A stretch of DNA of 15,933 nucleotides from an uncultured Collinsella sp. (GCA_902470895.1 CABRID010000045.1:1-15933); one strand, 5' to 3'; counted from the stretch's first letter, positions 7,103 to 14,022 are shown. Translations and numbers: made by a program. The notes: a model not told the origin generated them from the letters alone.

Positions 7103-8407
7103 CTAAACATCAAAGCTAGCGGCGCGTTCAGGCGCCTTAGCTCTAGGTTTCTCAGGTGCCGGAGATTGCCCCGAAAGAGGAGCGCAGCGTACTTTGGGTA
7201 CGCAAGCGACGGTTTGAGGGGCAAGATCCGGTGCCTGAGAAAGCTTGAGGGTTTCGATGAAGGCGGCGATGCGAGTCTCGATCTGGCCCATGTCGCCGTT
7301 GCTGTAGTCGGTCTCGATCTTCATATACGGAATACCCGCACCCTCGACGGCCTCCTGCATGCGCGCGCTCTCAACGTTGAAGGTGTGGCAGGCCTGCAGT
7401 ACGCTCTCTACCACGCCATCGACATGATACTTCTCGCACATAGCCAGCGTGTTTTCCATACGACCGTCGTTGGGCGTCATGACCGAGCAGTTGATGTCCA
7501 GGTAGCGGTCGGCGATGGCGCGCAGGATGTCGGGAGCCTCCGGATCGATCATCATGGCCGCCGTGCGCTCGCCCGAGCAGTCGTCCATGCACACGACCAC
7601 GCCGCCGTTGGACTCGATGGTGCGACCGATCTTGTTGATCACGCCGCCCACCGGGCAGCCGGTGATCAGGATGCGCTTGGCATCTGCCGCGACCGGGCGC
7701 TCGCCCGCGTCGTAGGCCTCGCGCAGCTTGGCAACCTTTTGCTCCAGCTGCTGCGTATAGGCCTCGATATCAAAGCTGAACGTACCGGCAAACATGGTGC
7801 TCATCAGATCGACGCCGCTCATGGCCGCCGGCTGGTTGGCCTGCAGCGCAAACATCTCGAGCTGGGCCGCACGCAAGCGGTTGCGGCGACGGACGGCAGC
7901 ACGAAGGTCGTCATCGGTGATCGTAATACCGTAGAAGTTCTCGAGTTCCTCCTTGAGCAGGCGGCACTCCTCGTACCAGCCTTCACGCTCGTAGGCGCGA
8001 TCGCGACCCTGCGGCAGGTGCAGAATGTGCGTACGCTTGAGCTCGTTGAGCAGCTCGTACATCTTCTTCTTGCCGTCGCAGGTGGTCTCACCGATGATCA
8101 TGTCGCTAAAGTACGTAAACGGGCACTTTTGCGAGTAGGCAAAGCCGTACGTCGACTTGATGAGCGGACAGAGATTTGCCGGCAGCACCTTCTCGGCCTC
8201 GGGAATCACCTCGTCGGACGTGCCGCACAGCGCCACGCTCGCAGCCCCCGCGGCATCGATAATCTCGAGCGGCGTGTAGCTGCACAGAAAACCGACCAGG
8301 CGATTACCCGCCTGCTTATAATCCTTGACGCGAATAAACGCCGCCTTGCGCTGCTCGTTGAACTCCTCAAACGTGGACGGCAACGGCTGCTCAATATTTT
8401 CCGACAT
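7103..8407 (-). CDS. 2-Hydroxyacyl-CoA dehydratase/double-cubane-type reductase, paralogue 2
   Basis: A 434-aa member of the HGD-D family (HgdA/B, BcrB/C, and the double-cubane-cluster proteins related to YjiM), iron-sulfur enzymes that receive electrons from the adjacent ATPase. Likely cluster cysteines are Cys80 (NLCPLIKS), Cys110 (GETTCDGKKKMYE) and Cys340 (LQACHTF); Cys95 is also shared with the paralogue. Start choice: the frame is open to 8491, but AAGGAG 6 nt before the ATG at 8407 decides it, and the upstream extension only reads through a repeat element. The homologous core ends near AAFIETLKLS. The following ~32 residues are encoded by repeat copy A and a short Ala/Pro/Lys-rich tail closes the protein. 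The substrate is unknown; it could be an acyl-CoA dehydratase subunit or a small-molecule reductase. Confidence 0.88.
   Translation of the reverse strand: MSENIEQPLPSTFEEFNEQRKAAFIRVKDYKQAGNRLVGFLCSYTPLEIIDAAGAASVALCGTSDEVIPEAEKVLPANLCPLIKSTYGFAYSQKCPFTYFSDMIIGETTCDGKKKMYELLNELKRTHILHLPQGRDRAYEREGWYEECRLLKEELENFYGITITDDDLRAAVRRRNRLRAAQLEMFALQANQPAAMSGVDLMSTMFAGTFSFDIEAYTQQLEQKVAKLREAYDAGERPVAADAKRILITGCPVGGVINKIGRTIESNGGVVVCMDDCSGERTAAMMIDPEAPDILRAIADRYLDINCSVMTPNDGRMENTLAMCEKYHVDGVVESVLQACHTFNVESARMQEAVEGAGIPYMKIETDYSNGDMGQIETRIAAFIETLKLSQAPDLAPQTVACVPKVRCAPLSGQSPAPEKPRAKAPERAASFDV
7148..7242. repeat. 95-nt covarying palindromic element, copy A
   Basis: Read on the plus strand, the arms are TTTCTCAGG with CCTGAGAAA (9 bp), tandem T-G/G-T wobbles, CCGGA with TCCGG (5 bp), a GA/GA internal pair, then TTGCCCC with GGGGCAA (7 bp). 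Inside is a hairpin GCGTAC/GTACGC. The element lies inside the 3' end of the paralogue 2 gene, where its minus strand is translated. It is homologous to 8449-8542. Confidence 0.85.
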
Positions 8408-8448
8408 ATAACTCCTTAACAAACCTTTTAACCAACCAAGGAAACGGC

Positions 8449-8542
8449 TTTCCCAGGTGCCCGAGGTTGCCGTGAAAGATGAGCGCCGCATACTTTGGTA
8501 GCAAGCGACGGTTTGAACGGCAAGATCGGGTGCCTGGGGAAA
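8449..8542. repeat. 95-nt covarying palindromic element, copy B
   Basis: The same architecture as copy A: TTTCCCAGG with CCTGGGGAAA (one bulged G), the TG/TG wobbles, CCCGA with TCGGG, and TTGCCGT with ACGGCAA. The loop shares the blocks TACTTTGG and GCAAGCGACGGTTTGA with copy A. It is intergenic, filling most of the 153-bp gap between the two dehydratase paralogues. Stem differences from copy A are compensatory. Confidence 0.85.
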
Positions 8543-8560
8543 CCGCCGAGACGGATAGCC

Positions 8561-9844
8561 CTAAATGGTTTCCAAGAAAGCCTCAATCCTGGTTTGCAGC
8601 TGGCCTGCGTCCTCGCCGGCGTAGTCGGTCGTGATGTGCATAAACGGAATGCCGGCATCCTCGGCGGCCTTCTCCACGGCAAACGACTCCATCTCGTAGA
8701 GCGTGCAGAACTGCAGGGCCACGTCGACGATACCGTCGGCATGCAGGTCCTTGGCCATCTGGACAATGTCCTTCATACGCTGGTCGTTGGGCGTAAAGAC
8801 AGCGCAGTTGATCTTAAAGTAGCGCTCGGCGATGGCATCGAGCATCTCGTCGACCGTCTCACCGGACTCATCGACCAAGTCCTTGTAATAGCGCGAACCC
8901 GTGCAGGACTCCTCGCCCACCACGACGCCGCCGGCCTTCTCGATGAGGTTGAACAGCTTCCAGTTGGGCACGGCCATGGGCGTACCGGTGTACAGGATGC
9001 GCTTGGTCCCCCTGGGCGCCACGCCCTCGCCGGCCTCGACACGCTGCTCGCACTCAGCCGCCATATCGTTAATGGCTCCGGTCAGACGCGGCGTGTCGTC
9101 CATAAAGGCGGCCTGGACGGTCAGCAGGCTGTCGAGACCGCTGATGGGCGCCGGGTCGGCAGCGCGCGTGGCAGCGAGGCGCTGCAGGGCGCGGCGCTTT
9201 TCGTTGACGGCGTGGATGGCGGCCTTCAGACGCTCGGGCGTAATCGTGACGCCGCACTCTTCCTCGATCTTGGCGGCGAGCTTCTTGACCTCGGCCTTCC
9301 AGGTCACGAGCGTCGACTCGTCGTGTACGTTGGGAATATCCATGACGTACATGTTCTTTTGCGTGGCAAAAAACTCGTAGGCCTTCTTCTTGCCATCGCA
9401 GGTGTTCTCGCCCACCACCAGGTCACTCGACTCAATGTAGGGGCAGACCTCGCCCAGCTTAAAGCCGGCAAAGCTCTTGATGAGCGGACAGGTGTTGCGC
9501 GGCAAGTGCTCCTCGACCTTGTCGGTTGCCCAGTCGGCACCCGAGCACAGGCCCACGGGAATGCCGTCACAGGCAAGTACGATCTCCTCGGGCACGTACA
9601 CGCAAAAGCTGCCAACAATCTTGGTGGCCTCGCCGGCCTCCTTCTTGTCGAGCATCTCCTTAATACGGCCGCTGTGGATGTTGGTGGCGACAAAATCCAG
9701 GTAGGACGTGGACTTGGGGCGATTGTTCTGCGTCAGGAACATATCGCCGTACATCTGGCCCACGGCGCCCAACAGCATGTCGTGGTCGGCAAGATTCATG
9801 CCGAGGCTCTCCCACATCGGATGGAAATCAAATTCTTCAGCCAT
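8561..9844 (-). CDS. 2-Hydroxyacyl-CoA dehydratase/double-cubane-type reductase, paralogue 1
   Basis: A 427-aa HGD-D family protein, first gene of the operon. It is clearly related to paralogue 2 along its length: both share CPLIKS, CDGKKK, ITGC/YTGT, a TPND block and a C-terminal AF(I/L)ET. Candidate cluster ligands are Cys119 (NTCPLIKS), Cys149 (GENTCDGKKKAYE) and Cys380 (LQFCTLYE), with Cys134 also conserved. About 40 extra N-terminal residues precede the shared core. The ATG at 9844 has GAGAGGGG about 7 nt upstream. Two non-identical subunits plus one activator fit either an HgdA/HgdB-like heterodimer or two separate double-cubane proteins. Linkage to selenium genes is suggestive, but no residue shows that it uses selenium. 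Confidence 0.88.
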   Translation of the reverse strand: MAEEFDFHPMWESLGMNLADHDMLLGAVGQMYGDMFLTQNNRPKSTSYLDFVATNIHSGRIKEMLDKKEAGEATKIVGSFCVYVPEEIVLACDGIPVGLCSGADWATDKVEEHLPRNTCPLIKSFAGFKLGEVCPYIESSDLVVGENTCDGKKKAYEFFATQKNMYVMDIPNVHDESTLVTWKAEVKKLAAKIEEECGVTITPERLKAAIHAVNEKRRALQRLAATRAADPAPISGLDSLLTVQAAFMDDTPRLTGAINDMAAECEQRVEAGEGVAPRGTKRILYTGTPMAVPNWKLFNLIEKAGGVVVGEESCTGSRYYKDLVDESGETVDEMLDAIAERYFKINCAVFTPNDQRMKDIVQMAKDLHADGIVDVALQFCTLYEMESFAVEKAAEDAGIPFMHITTDYAGEDAGQLQTRIEAFLETI

Positions 9845-9982
9845 AACGGTTCCCCTCTCGAACCAAAAATGAATAGCTACGGTATTGCTGCACGGTGGGT
9901 GGCGAAAACCCAGCCGCGCCTAAACCCGGAATTTTGGGGAACCTGCCTTGCGTTCGGTTATTTAGTTGTGCGTCGTCTCTCC

Positions 9983-10018
9983 CGGAGCCGTGAACATACC
10001 TGCTCATATGCGGCTCCG
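9983..10018 (-). promoter_or_regulatory. Leader hairpin with a UGA in its loop
   Basis: CGGAGCCG (9983-9990) pairs with CGGCTCCG (10011-10018). A 4-nt bulge follows, then CATA/TATG, closing an 8-nt loop. In the minus-strand RNA the loop reads UGAGCAGG, and its UGA is the stop codon of the short leader ORF. There is no T tract. It lies about 140-175 nt upstream of the first dehydratase gene. Confidence 0.6.
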
Positions 10019-10072
10019 AGCCATATATAGGGCACGCGCGGCAACGCGGCGAATGTATGTCGTCTGCGGCAT
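10004..10072 (-). CDS. Possible 22-aa leader peptide ending in UGA
   Basis: Starts MPQTTYIRRVAARALYM. It is preceded by AAAGGAGG with 8 nt to the ATG, one of the best ribosome sites in the window, and lies just downstream of a candidate promoter. It ends at a TGA (10004-10006) placed in a hairpin loop. Reading through the TGA would add 13 residues (AGMFTAPGETTHN) and stop at TAA (9962-9964). I recognise no homologue and the codon use is not decisive. It may be a regulatory leader, a tiny selenopeptide, or non-functional. No convincing bSECIS follows this TGA. Confidence 0.35.
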   Translation of the reverse strand: MPQTTYIRRVAARALYMARSRI

Positions 10073-10091
10073 GTGCGCACCCTCCTTTACA

Positions 10092-10131
10092 AGTTGATGT
10101 CAACTATATCAACGGCCATCGACTATGCGAA
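10092..10131 (-). promoter_or_regulatory. Candidate promoter and operator of the dehydratase-selenium operon
   Basis: On the minus strand TTCGCA (10126-10131) and TATAGT (10103-10108) are 17 nt apart. A perfect palindrome AGTTGA-CA-TCAACT (10092-10105) covers the end of the -10 box and the expected start. A second inverted pair, TCAACGG (10109-10115) and CCGTTGA (10134-10140), brackets the -35. The TTGA/TCAA dyads resemble MarR-type repressor operators, but no regulator gene is in the window. The remaining 9845-10273 gap holds the leader ORF and hairpin and the modC terminator, and nothing else I recognise. Confidence 0.55.
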
Positions 10132-10224
10132 CACCGTTGACATTCGTACGACAGCGTCGTGTACCGTCGTTTAATAAATAAGTATCTCGATTGATAGGGG
10201 TTTATCATCCCTCATTCGGCGAGC

Positions 10225-10262
10225 GACAAGACAAAGCCGCCGAGGCTTATATCCCCGACGGC
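10225..10262 (-). terminator. modABC terminator
   Basis: On the minus strand GCCGTCGGGG pairs with CCTCGGCGGC (10 bp including two G-U) around a 7-nt loop, followed by TTTGTCTTGT. It starts 12 nt past the modC stop. Confidence 0.8.
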
Positions 10263-10273
10263 ATTACCCGGCG

Positions 10274-11344
10274 CTATCGACAAACCAAATGGATCTTACT
10301 CGCATCGAAGTGCATGCGCAGTGTCTCGCCTGCCTGCGGCAGCTCGTCGACAGGCATGCCCACCTTGTTGACCTTCCACTGCAGACGCGTGGGCGCATCA
10401 GCACGCGGCACGTCCAGCAGCACCAGGCGCTCAAAGCGTGAATCGCTCACACGGGCCACATGCAAGTCGTAACTGTTGCGACCCCGCTCGGTACGGTTAT
10501 CAACATGGAAGTAACTCGCGCGAATGCCCAGGTACGCCACATTATCGGGAACCTCGCGACCCACGTTAAAGGTCATGCCCCAGTCGAGGGCCTCAACTTC
10601 TTCATCGCCGATCTTGCGCGCCCGGCTTGTGTTCTTGCAGCCCGTCAGGCGCAGTGCCGCCAGCGTCTGCGGACGGCGGACCACGTCCTCGACAGAACCG
10701 ATCTCCTCGACGCGCCCGTTATGCATCACGCAGATGCGCTGGCACAGGCGGCACGCCTCGTCGATGTCGTGGCTCACGTAGAGCACGGTGCGGTTGCATA
10801 CATCGAACAGGTCGAGCATGTTCTGCTCGAGGGCGCTCTTAAGATAGGAATCGAGCGCGCTCATGGGCTCGTCGAACATAAAAATGCCCGGATGCGCCGC
10901 CACCATGCGCGCAAGCGCCACGCGTTGCTGCTGACCGCCCGAGAGTCGCGTGGGATAGCGGTCAGCAAAATCGGCCAGACCGAAAATACTCAGATAGCGC
11001 TCGGCGAGCTTCTTACGCGCGGCGGCGTCGCCCGCATCCTTTACACCGGCGCACACGTTATCGGCCACCGTCATATTAGGGAACAGCTGATAGTTTTGGA
11101 ACAGCAGGGCACACTTGCGCTCCTGAGGCGAAAGGTTGATGCCCGCCGCCGAGTCAAAGAAGATCACACCGTTGACGACGATCTTGCCCTCGTCGGGCGT
11201 CTCCACGCCGGCAATGCAGCGCAAGGTGCAGCTCTTGCCGCAACCCGAGGCACCGAGCAGCGCCACACGCTCCTCGCCGGCTTCGAGTTGGATGTCGAGG
11301 GTGAACCCCGGATAGCGCTTTTTGATATCCAGAACGAGCGACAT
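10274..11344 (-). CDS. modC: Molybdate ABC transporter ATP-binding protein
   Basis: A 356-aa ATPase subunit powering molybdate (possibly tungstate) import. The nucleotide-binding domain has Walker A GASGCGKS (31-38), the Q-loop in LLFQNYQLFP, signature LSGGQQQR (134-141), Walker B IFMFDEP with Asp158/Glu159, and the switch histidine His192 (YVSHD). The C-terminal ~120 residues form a TOBE-like accessory region, weakly conserved by eye. It follows modB by 3 nt; GGGAGGT at the modB 3' end serves as its ribosome site. The molybdate assignment rests on context with modA, moeA and mogA, since the ATPase alone could be taken for a sulfate or iron importer. Confidence 0.88.
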   Translation of the reverse strand: MSLVLDIKKRYPGFTLDIQLEAGEERVALLGASGCGKSCTLRCIAGVETPDEGKIVVNGVIFFDSAAGINLSPQERKCALLFQNYQLFPNMTVADNVCAGVKDAGDAAARKKLAERYLSIFGLADFADRYPTRLSGGQQQRVALARMVAAHPGIFMFDEPMSALDSYLKSALEQNMLDLFDVCNRTVLYVSHDIDEACRLCQRICVMHNGRVEEIGSVEDVVRRPQTLAALRLTGCKNTSRARKIGDEEVEALDWGMTFNVGREVPDNVAYLGIRASYFHVDNRTERGRNSYDLHVARVSDSRFERLVLLDVPRADAPTRLQWKVNKVGMPVDELPQAGETLRMHFDASKIHLVCR

Positions 11345-11347
11345 AGC

Positions 11348-12829
11348 TTATCGACCTCCCTGCGGTGCCGCGTCATCGCGCATAAGCTCGGCCAGCGCCT
11401 CGCGATCGATACGCAGTGCATCGCCGCCGACTGGGTCGAGCGAATCGGTCTGGCCGGCGAGACCTTTGGCCTGTTTGCGCTCCGCACGGGAAAGGCCACG
11501 TTCGCGATACTTTTGCGAATGCGCCGTGTACATATTGATGAACAGAATGACCAGGAAGCTGAACGCGATTACGACCACGACCCAAAAGAGGGCCACCGAC
11601 GTATTGCCGCCCATCCACTCAAAGTAAATCGCAATGGGAATGGTCTGCGTAATACCGGCGTAGTTGCCCGCAAAGAACAGGGTGCAGCCAAACTCGCCCA
11701 TCGCGCGGGCAAAGGCGAGCACCGTGCCGGCGGCAATCGAGGGCCAGCCAAGCGGCATCATGAGCTTGGCAAAGATGCGACGCTCGGACCATCCCAGGGT
11801 TCGCGCGGCGTCGAGCATCTGCGCGTCAAGACTCTCGAAGGCTCCGAGCGCCGTGCGGTAAACCAGCGGAAACGACACGACGACGGCCGAAATGACCGCC
11901 GCGGGCCACGTAAAGACGATCGAGATGCCGCGCGCGATAAGCCACTGGCCCACCCCGGTCGATCGACCAAATAGCATAAGCAGCAAAAAGCCGCAGACCG
12001 TGGGTGGCAGCACCATAGGAATCGTAAAGACCGAATCGAGCAGGCCCTTGATGCGACTCGAGGTACCCATAGTCTTCCACGCGGCGAACAGGCCCAGCGC
12101 AAAGGAGATCAGCAGGGCAAGGCCGCTCGTTTTGATAGAAACCCAAAACGGACGGTAGTCGATGCCGCCAAAAAACGTCTGGGCGCGCTCCGCCAGCGAC
12201 GGCGGCTCCGTCGTCGAGACGCTCGCATACGGCACCAGGGCGGCGTTATCACTCCACAGGGCTCCATCACCTAGGTTAAGCTCGGTGTTTGCGGCGTCCG
12301 CGGCGTTCGCAACAGTGTAGTAGTCACCGTCGCCGCCCTTCACCTTAAACTGATAGCGGTAGTCGCCCTGTACCAACTCATTGTCTGAGGTAAACACCCA
12401 CTCGAGCTTTGAATCCTCCAGCAGTGCTCCGCCCATGGAGTGTGACTTGTCGAGCCCCACGAGCATCTTCTTAAGCGCCTTTTGGTCGGAAGTGGCTGCG
12501 ACATCAAAGCCCGCCTCCTTAGCGGCGCGCGCATCAACCCACACCACGATGCTCATAGGCGTGGTCACCGTTACGAGCGACGTCTTTTTGTAGATAGGAA
12601 AACGATAGCCCTCGGGCTGGCCTACAAACGAGCGCGCCGTTCCCTTGGCATTTCGCTCAAACGCATTGAGGCCAAAATCAACGCCATCGATAAGCGCGGA
12701 GTCCTCGGTCGCTTGGCGCCCATCGGCAGTGGTAAAGAGCGCTTCGGCCCGAGCAACTCCGGGCAGCGAGGTAAACGCAAAGACAAGCGCTGCCAACACG
12801 GCGAGCAGACGAATCGTTTTCCTTGACAC
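11348..12829 (-). CDS. modB: Molybdate ABC permease with large extracytoplasmic N-terminal extension
   Basis: The permease core (about residues 225-440) has several membrane helices and the EAA-type ATPase-contact loop ARTLGWSERRIFAKLMMPLG (342-361), typical of ModB. Unusually, a cleavable signal-like segment (MSRKTIRLLAVLAALVFAF, ending near ARA-EA) is followed by about 195 extracytoplasmic residues of unknown fold before the first permease helix; ordinary ModB is about 220-230 aa. Start choice: GAGGAG at 12836-12841 is 6 nt before the GTG at 12829, while an ATG at 12847 would place this site inside the coding region. A hydrophilic ~60-residue cytoplasmic tail ends the protein. It lies between modA and modC. 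The extension could help dock the ModA lipoprotein, but that is a guess. Confidence 0.87.
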   Translation of the reverse strand: MSRKTIRLLAVLAALVFAFTSLPGVARAEALFTTADGRQATEDSALIDGVDFGLNAFERNAKGTARSFVGQPEGYRFPIYKKTSLVTVTTPMSIVVWVDARAAKEAGFDVAATSDQKALKKMLVGLDKSHSMGGALLEDSKLEWVFTSDNELVQGDYRYQFKVKGGDGDYYTVANAADAANTELNLGDGALWSDNAALVPYASVSTTEPPSLAERAQTFFGGIDYRPFWVSIKTSGLALLISFALGLFAAWKTMGTSSRIKGLLDSVFTIPMVLPPTVCGFLLLMLFGRSTGVGQWLIARGISIVFTWPAAVISAVVVSFPLVYRTALGAFESLDAQMLDAARTLGWSERRIFAKLMMPLGWPSIAAGTVLAFARAMGEFGCTLFFAGNYAGITQTIPIAIYFEWMGGNTSVALFWVVVVIAFSFLVILFINMYTAHSQKYRERGLSRAERKQAKGLAGQTDSLDPVGGDALRIDREALAELMRDDAAPQGGR

Positions 12830-12880
12830 GGGCGACTCCTCAAACATACGGCAACGGCGCGCGGGTGCGCCGATTCAATC

Positions 12881-12915
12881 AAAAAAGGGCGGGCGATCGC
12901 AAGAACGCCCGCCCT
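12881..12915 (-). terminator. Terminator or attenuator between modA and modB
   Basis: AGGGCGGGCG (12886-12895) and CGCCCGCCCT (12906-12915) form a perfect 10-bp stem with a 10-nt loop, followed on the minus strand by a run of T. It stands between modA and modB. Because modB has only ~50 nt between this hairpin and its start and no obvious promoter, partial read-through is likely. Confidence 0.85.
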
Positions 12916-12946
12916 CAAGCATATCGTTATGTAGCTCAGCTATGCA

Positions 12947-13819
12947 CTACTCGGAAAGCTCAAAGCCGTACTTAGCCCAAATCTTCCGAGCCTTCTTGTT
13001 GGTCAGGCAGAAGTCGATGAACGCCTTGGCCTCGTCGGCGTGCTCGGAGCTCTCGGCAACGGCACCCGGGTACACGATGGGCTTGTGCGAATCCTCGGGG
13101 CACACGAAGGCCTCCTCGATGCCGTCGTAGCGGAAGATATCGGAGCTGTAGACAAAACCGGCTACGCAGTCGCCCGTAGAGACATAGGCGGCGGCGGTGC
13201 CCACCTTATCGGCCAGTGCGACCTTGTCGGCGATCTCGGGAGCATACTCGCCGTCGTCGCCCTCGGTACCGGTATAGAGCCCCACGGAAGCCAGCGCCTG
13301 GTTGGCGTACTTGCCGGCGGGGACGGTCTTGGCGTCGCCAATGGCGATCTTGCCGTCCAGATTCGCGACGTCGGCGATGGCCTCGACCTTGGTGTCGGAG
13401 CCCTCGGCGCGAATGATCACGAGGTCGTTGACGAACATGTCCTCACGCGTATCGACGTCGACGAGCTCGGCGGCTTCGGCGTCGTCCATGGTGCCCTTGG
13501 AGGCTGTGATGAGCACGTCGACAGCGGCACCGGCGCGCATCTGCTCGACAAGGTCGCCGGAGGCCTTAAACTGCGTGTCTGCAAACGTGGTGCCGGTCTG
13601 CTCTGTGTAGAGCTCCTGAACCTCGGGCAGAGCCTTCTCGAGCGAGTTGGCGGCAAAGACCTGCAGCTCGACAGCCTTCTTGGAAGATGCCTTAGCAGAA
13701 CCGGCATCGGATCCGGCCGGCTCAGACGTCTTGCTACCCGAGCAGCCGGCAAGACCAAGGCTGGTAGCGGCGACAGCAGAAAGCGAGACGAATCCGCGGC
13801 GAGAAACCATATCGAACAT
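12947..13819 (-). CDS. modA: Molybdate-binding lipoprotein
   Basis: A 290-aa solute-binding protein that captures molybdate outside the membrane for ModBC. The N-terminus has SRRGFVSLSAVAATSLGLAGC: an Arg-Arg pair, a hydrophobic core and a lipobox with Cys26 as the lipid-anchored residue. A Ser/Ala/Gly-rich linker leads into the ModA fold: LQVFAANSLEKALPEV, then FKASGDLVEQMRAGAAVDVLITAS, then an IAIGDAKTVPAGKYANQAL block. Start choice: AAAGGG 6 nt before the ATG at 13819; a TTG at 13825 leaves no spacing. The strong hairpin after its stop would favour more binding protein than permease. Confidence 0.92.
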   Translation of the reverse strand: MFDMVSRRGFVSLSAVAATSLGLAGCSGSKTSEPAGSDAGSAKASSKKAVELQVFAANSLEKALPEVQELYTEQTGTTFADTQFKASGDLVEQMRAGAAVDVLITASKGTMDDAEAAELVDVDTREDMFVNDLVIIRAEGSDTKVEAIADVANLDGKIAIGDAKTVPAGKYANQALASVGLYTGTEGDDGEYAPEIADKVALADKVGTAAAYVSTGDCVAGFVYSSDIFRYDGIEEAFVCPEDSHKPIVYPGAVAESSEHADEAKAFIDFCLTNKKARKIWAKYGFELSE

Positions 13820-13862
13820 ATTCAACCCTTTCGGACCTTGTGCCCGGGTACCCCACCGCGGG

Positions 13863-13886
13863 CTATAATCTGCAATCAGATTATAG
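13863..13886 (-). promoter_or_regulatory. modA promoter palindrome (candidate operator)
   Basis: CTATAATCTG (13863-13872) and CAGATTATAG (13877-13886) are perfect reverse complements with a 4-nt spacer. On the minus strand the dyad contains TATAAT (13880-13885), a plausible modA -10 box lacking a good -35. A smaller dyad, GAGAA/TTCTC, follows at about 13908-13921. A ModE-like molybdate-responsive repressor is a reasonable candidate ligand, but the sequence does not match the E. coli ModE box exactly. Confidence 0.55.
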
Positions 13887-13972
13887 TTTTGCGCGAATAA
13901 TGATAGTGAGAAATTATTCTCGTCAGAGAATATAGTTTCGAGCTAGCGTGCACCTCGGCGTCGCTTCGGTGG

Positions 13973-14008
13973 AAAACAAAAGCGGAGCGGCCGTTCAGGT
14001 CGCCCCGC
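13973..14008 (-). terminator. moeA-mogA terminator
   Basis: On the minus strand GCGGGGCGACC pairs with GGCCGCTCCGC (11 positions, one mismatch, one G-U) around a 5-nt loop, followed by TTTTGTTTTCC. It starts 14 nt after the mogA stop, separating the cofactor genes from modABC. Confidence 0.85.
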
Positions 14009-14022
14009 CGCAGGTAAACCGC

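Noticed and set aside
9901..9960. Possible cobalamin-like box (GGGGAACCTGCC) on the plus strand
   Set aside because: No plus-strand gene follows it and the rest of a riboswitch core is not apparent.
8495..10030. Plus-strand ORF of 511 aa
   Set aside because: Antisense to dehydratase paralogue 1 and its leader; no recognisable domain or ribosome site.
9837..10103. Minus-strand ORF of 88 aa with several cysteines, overlapping the first dehydratase start
   Set aside because: Its first codon is a TTG inside the operator palindrome with no ribosome site; the frame competes with the better-supported leader ORF. An internal ATG near 10007 is possible but unsupported.
10460..11974. Plus-strand ORF of 504 aa
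   Set aside because: Antisense to modC and modB, which have clear motifs; Arg/His-rich shadow.
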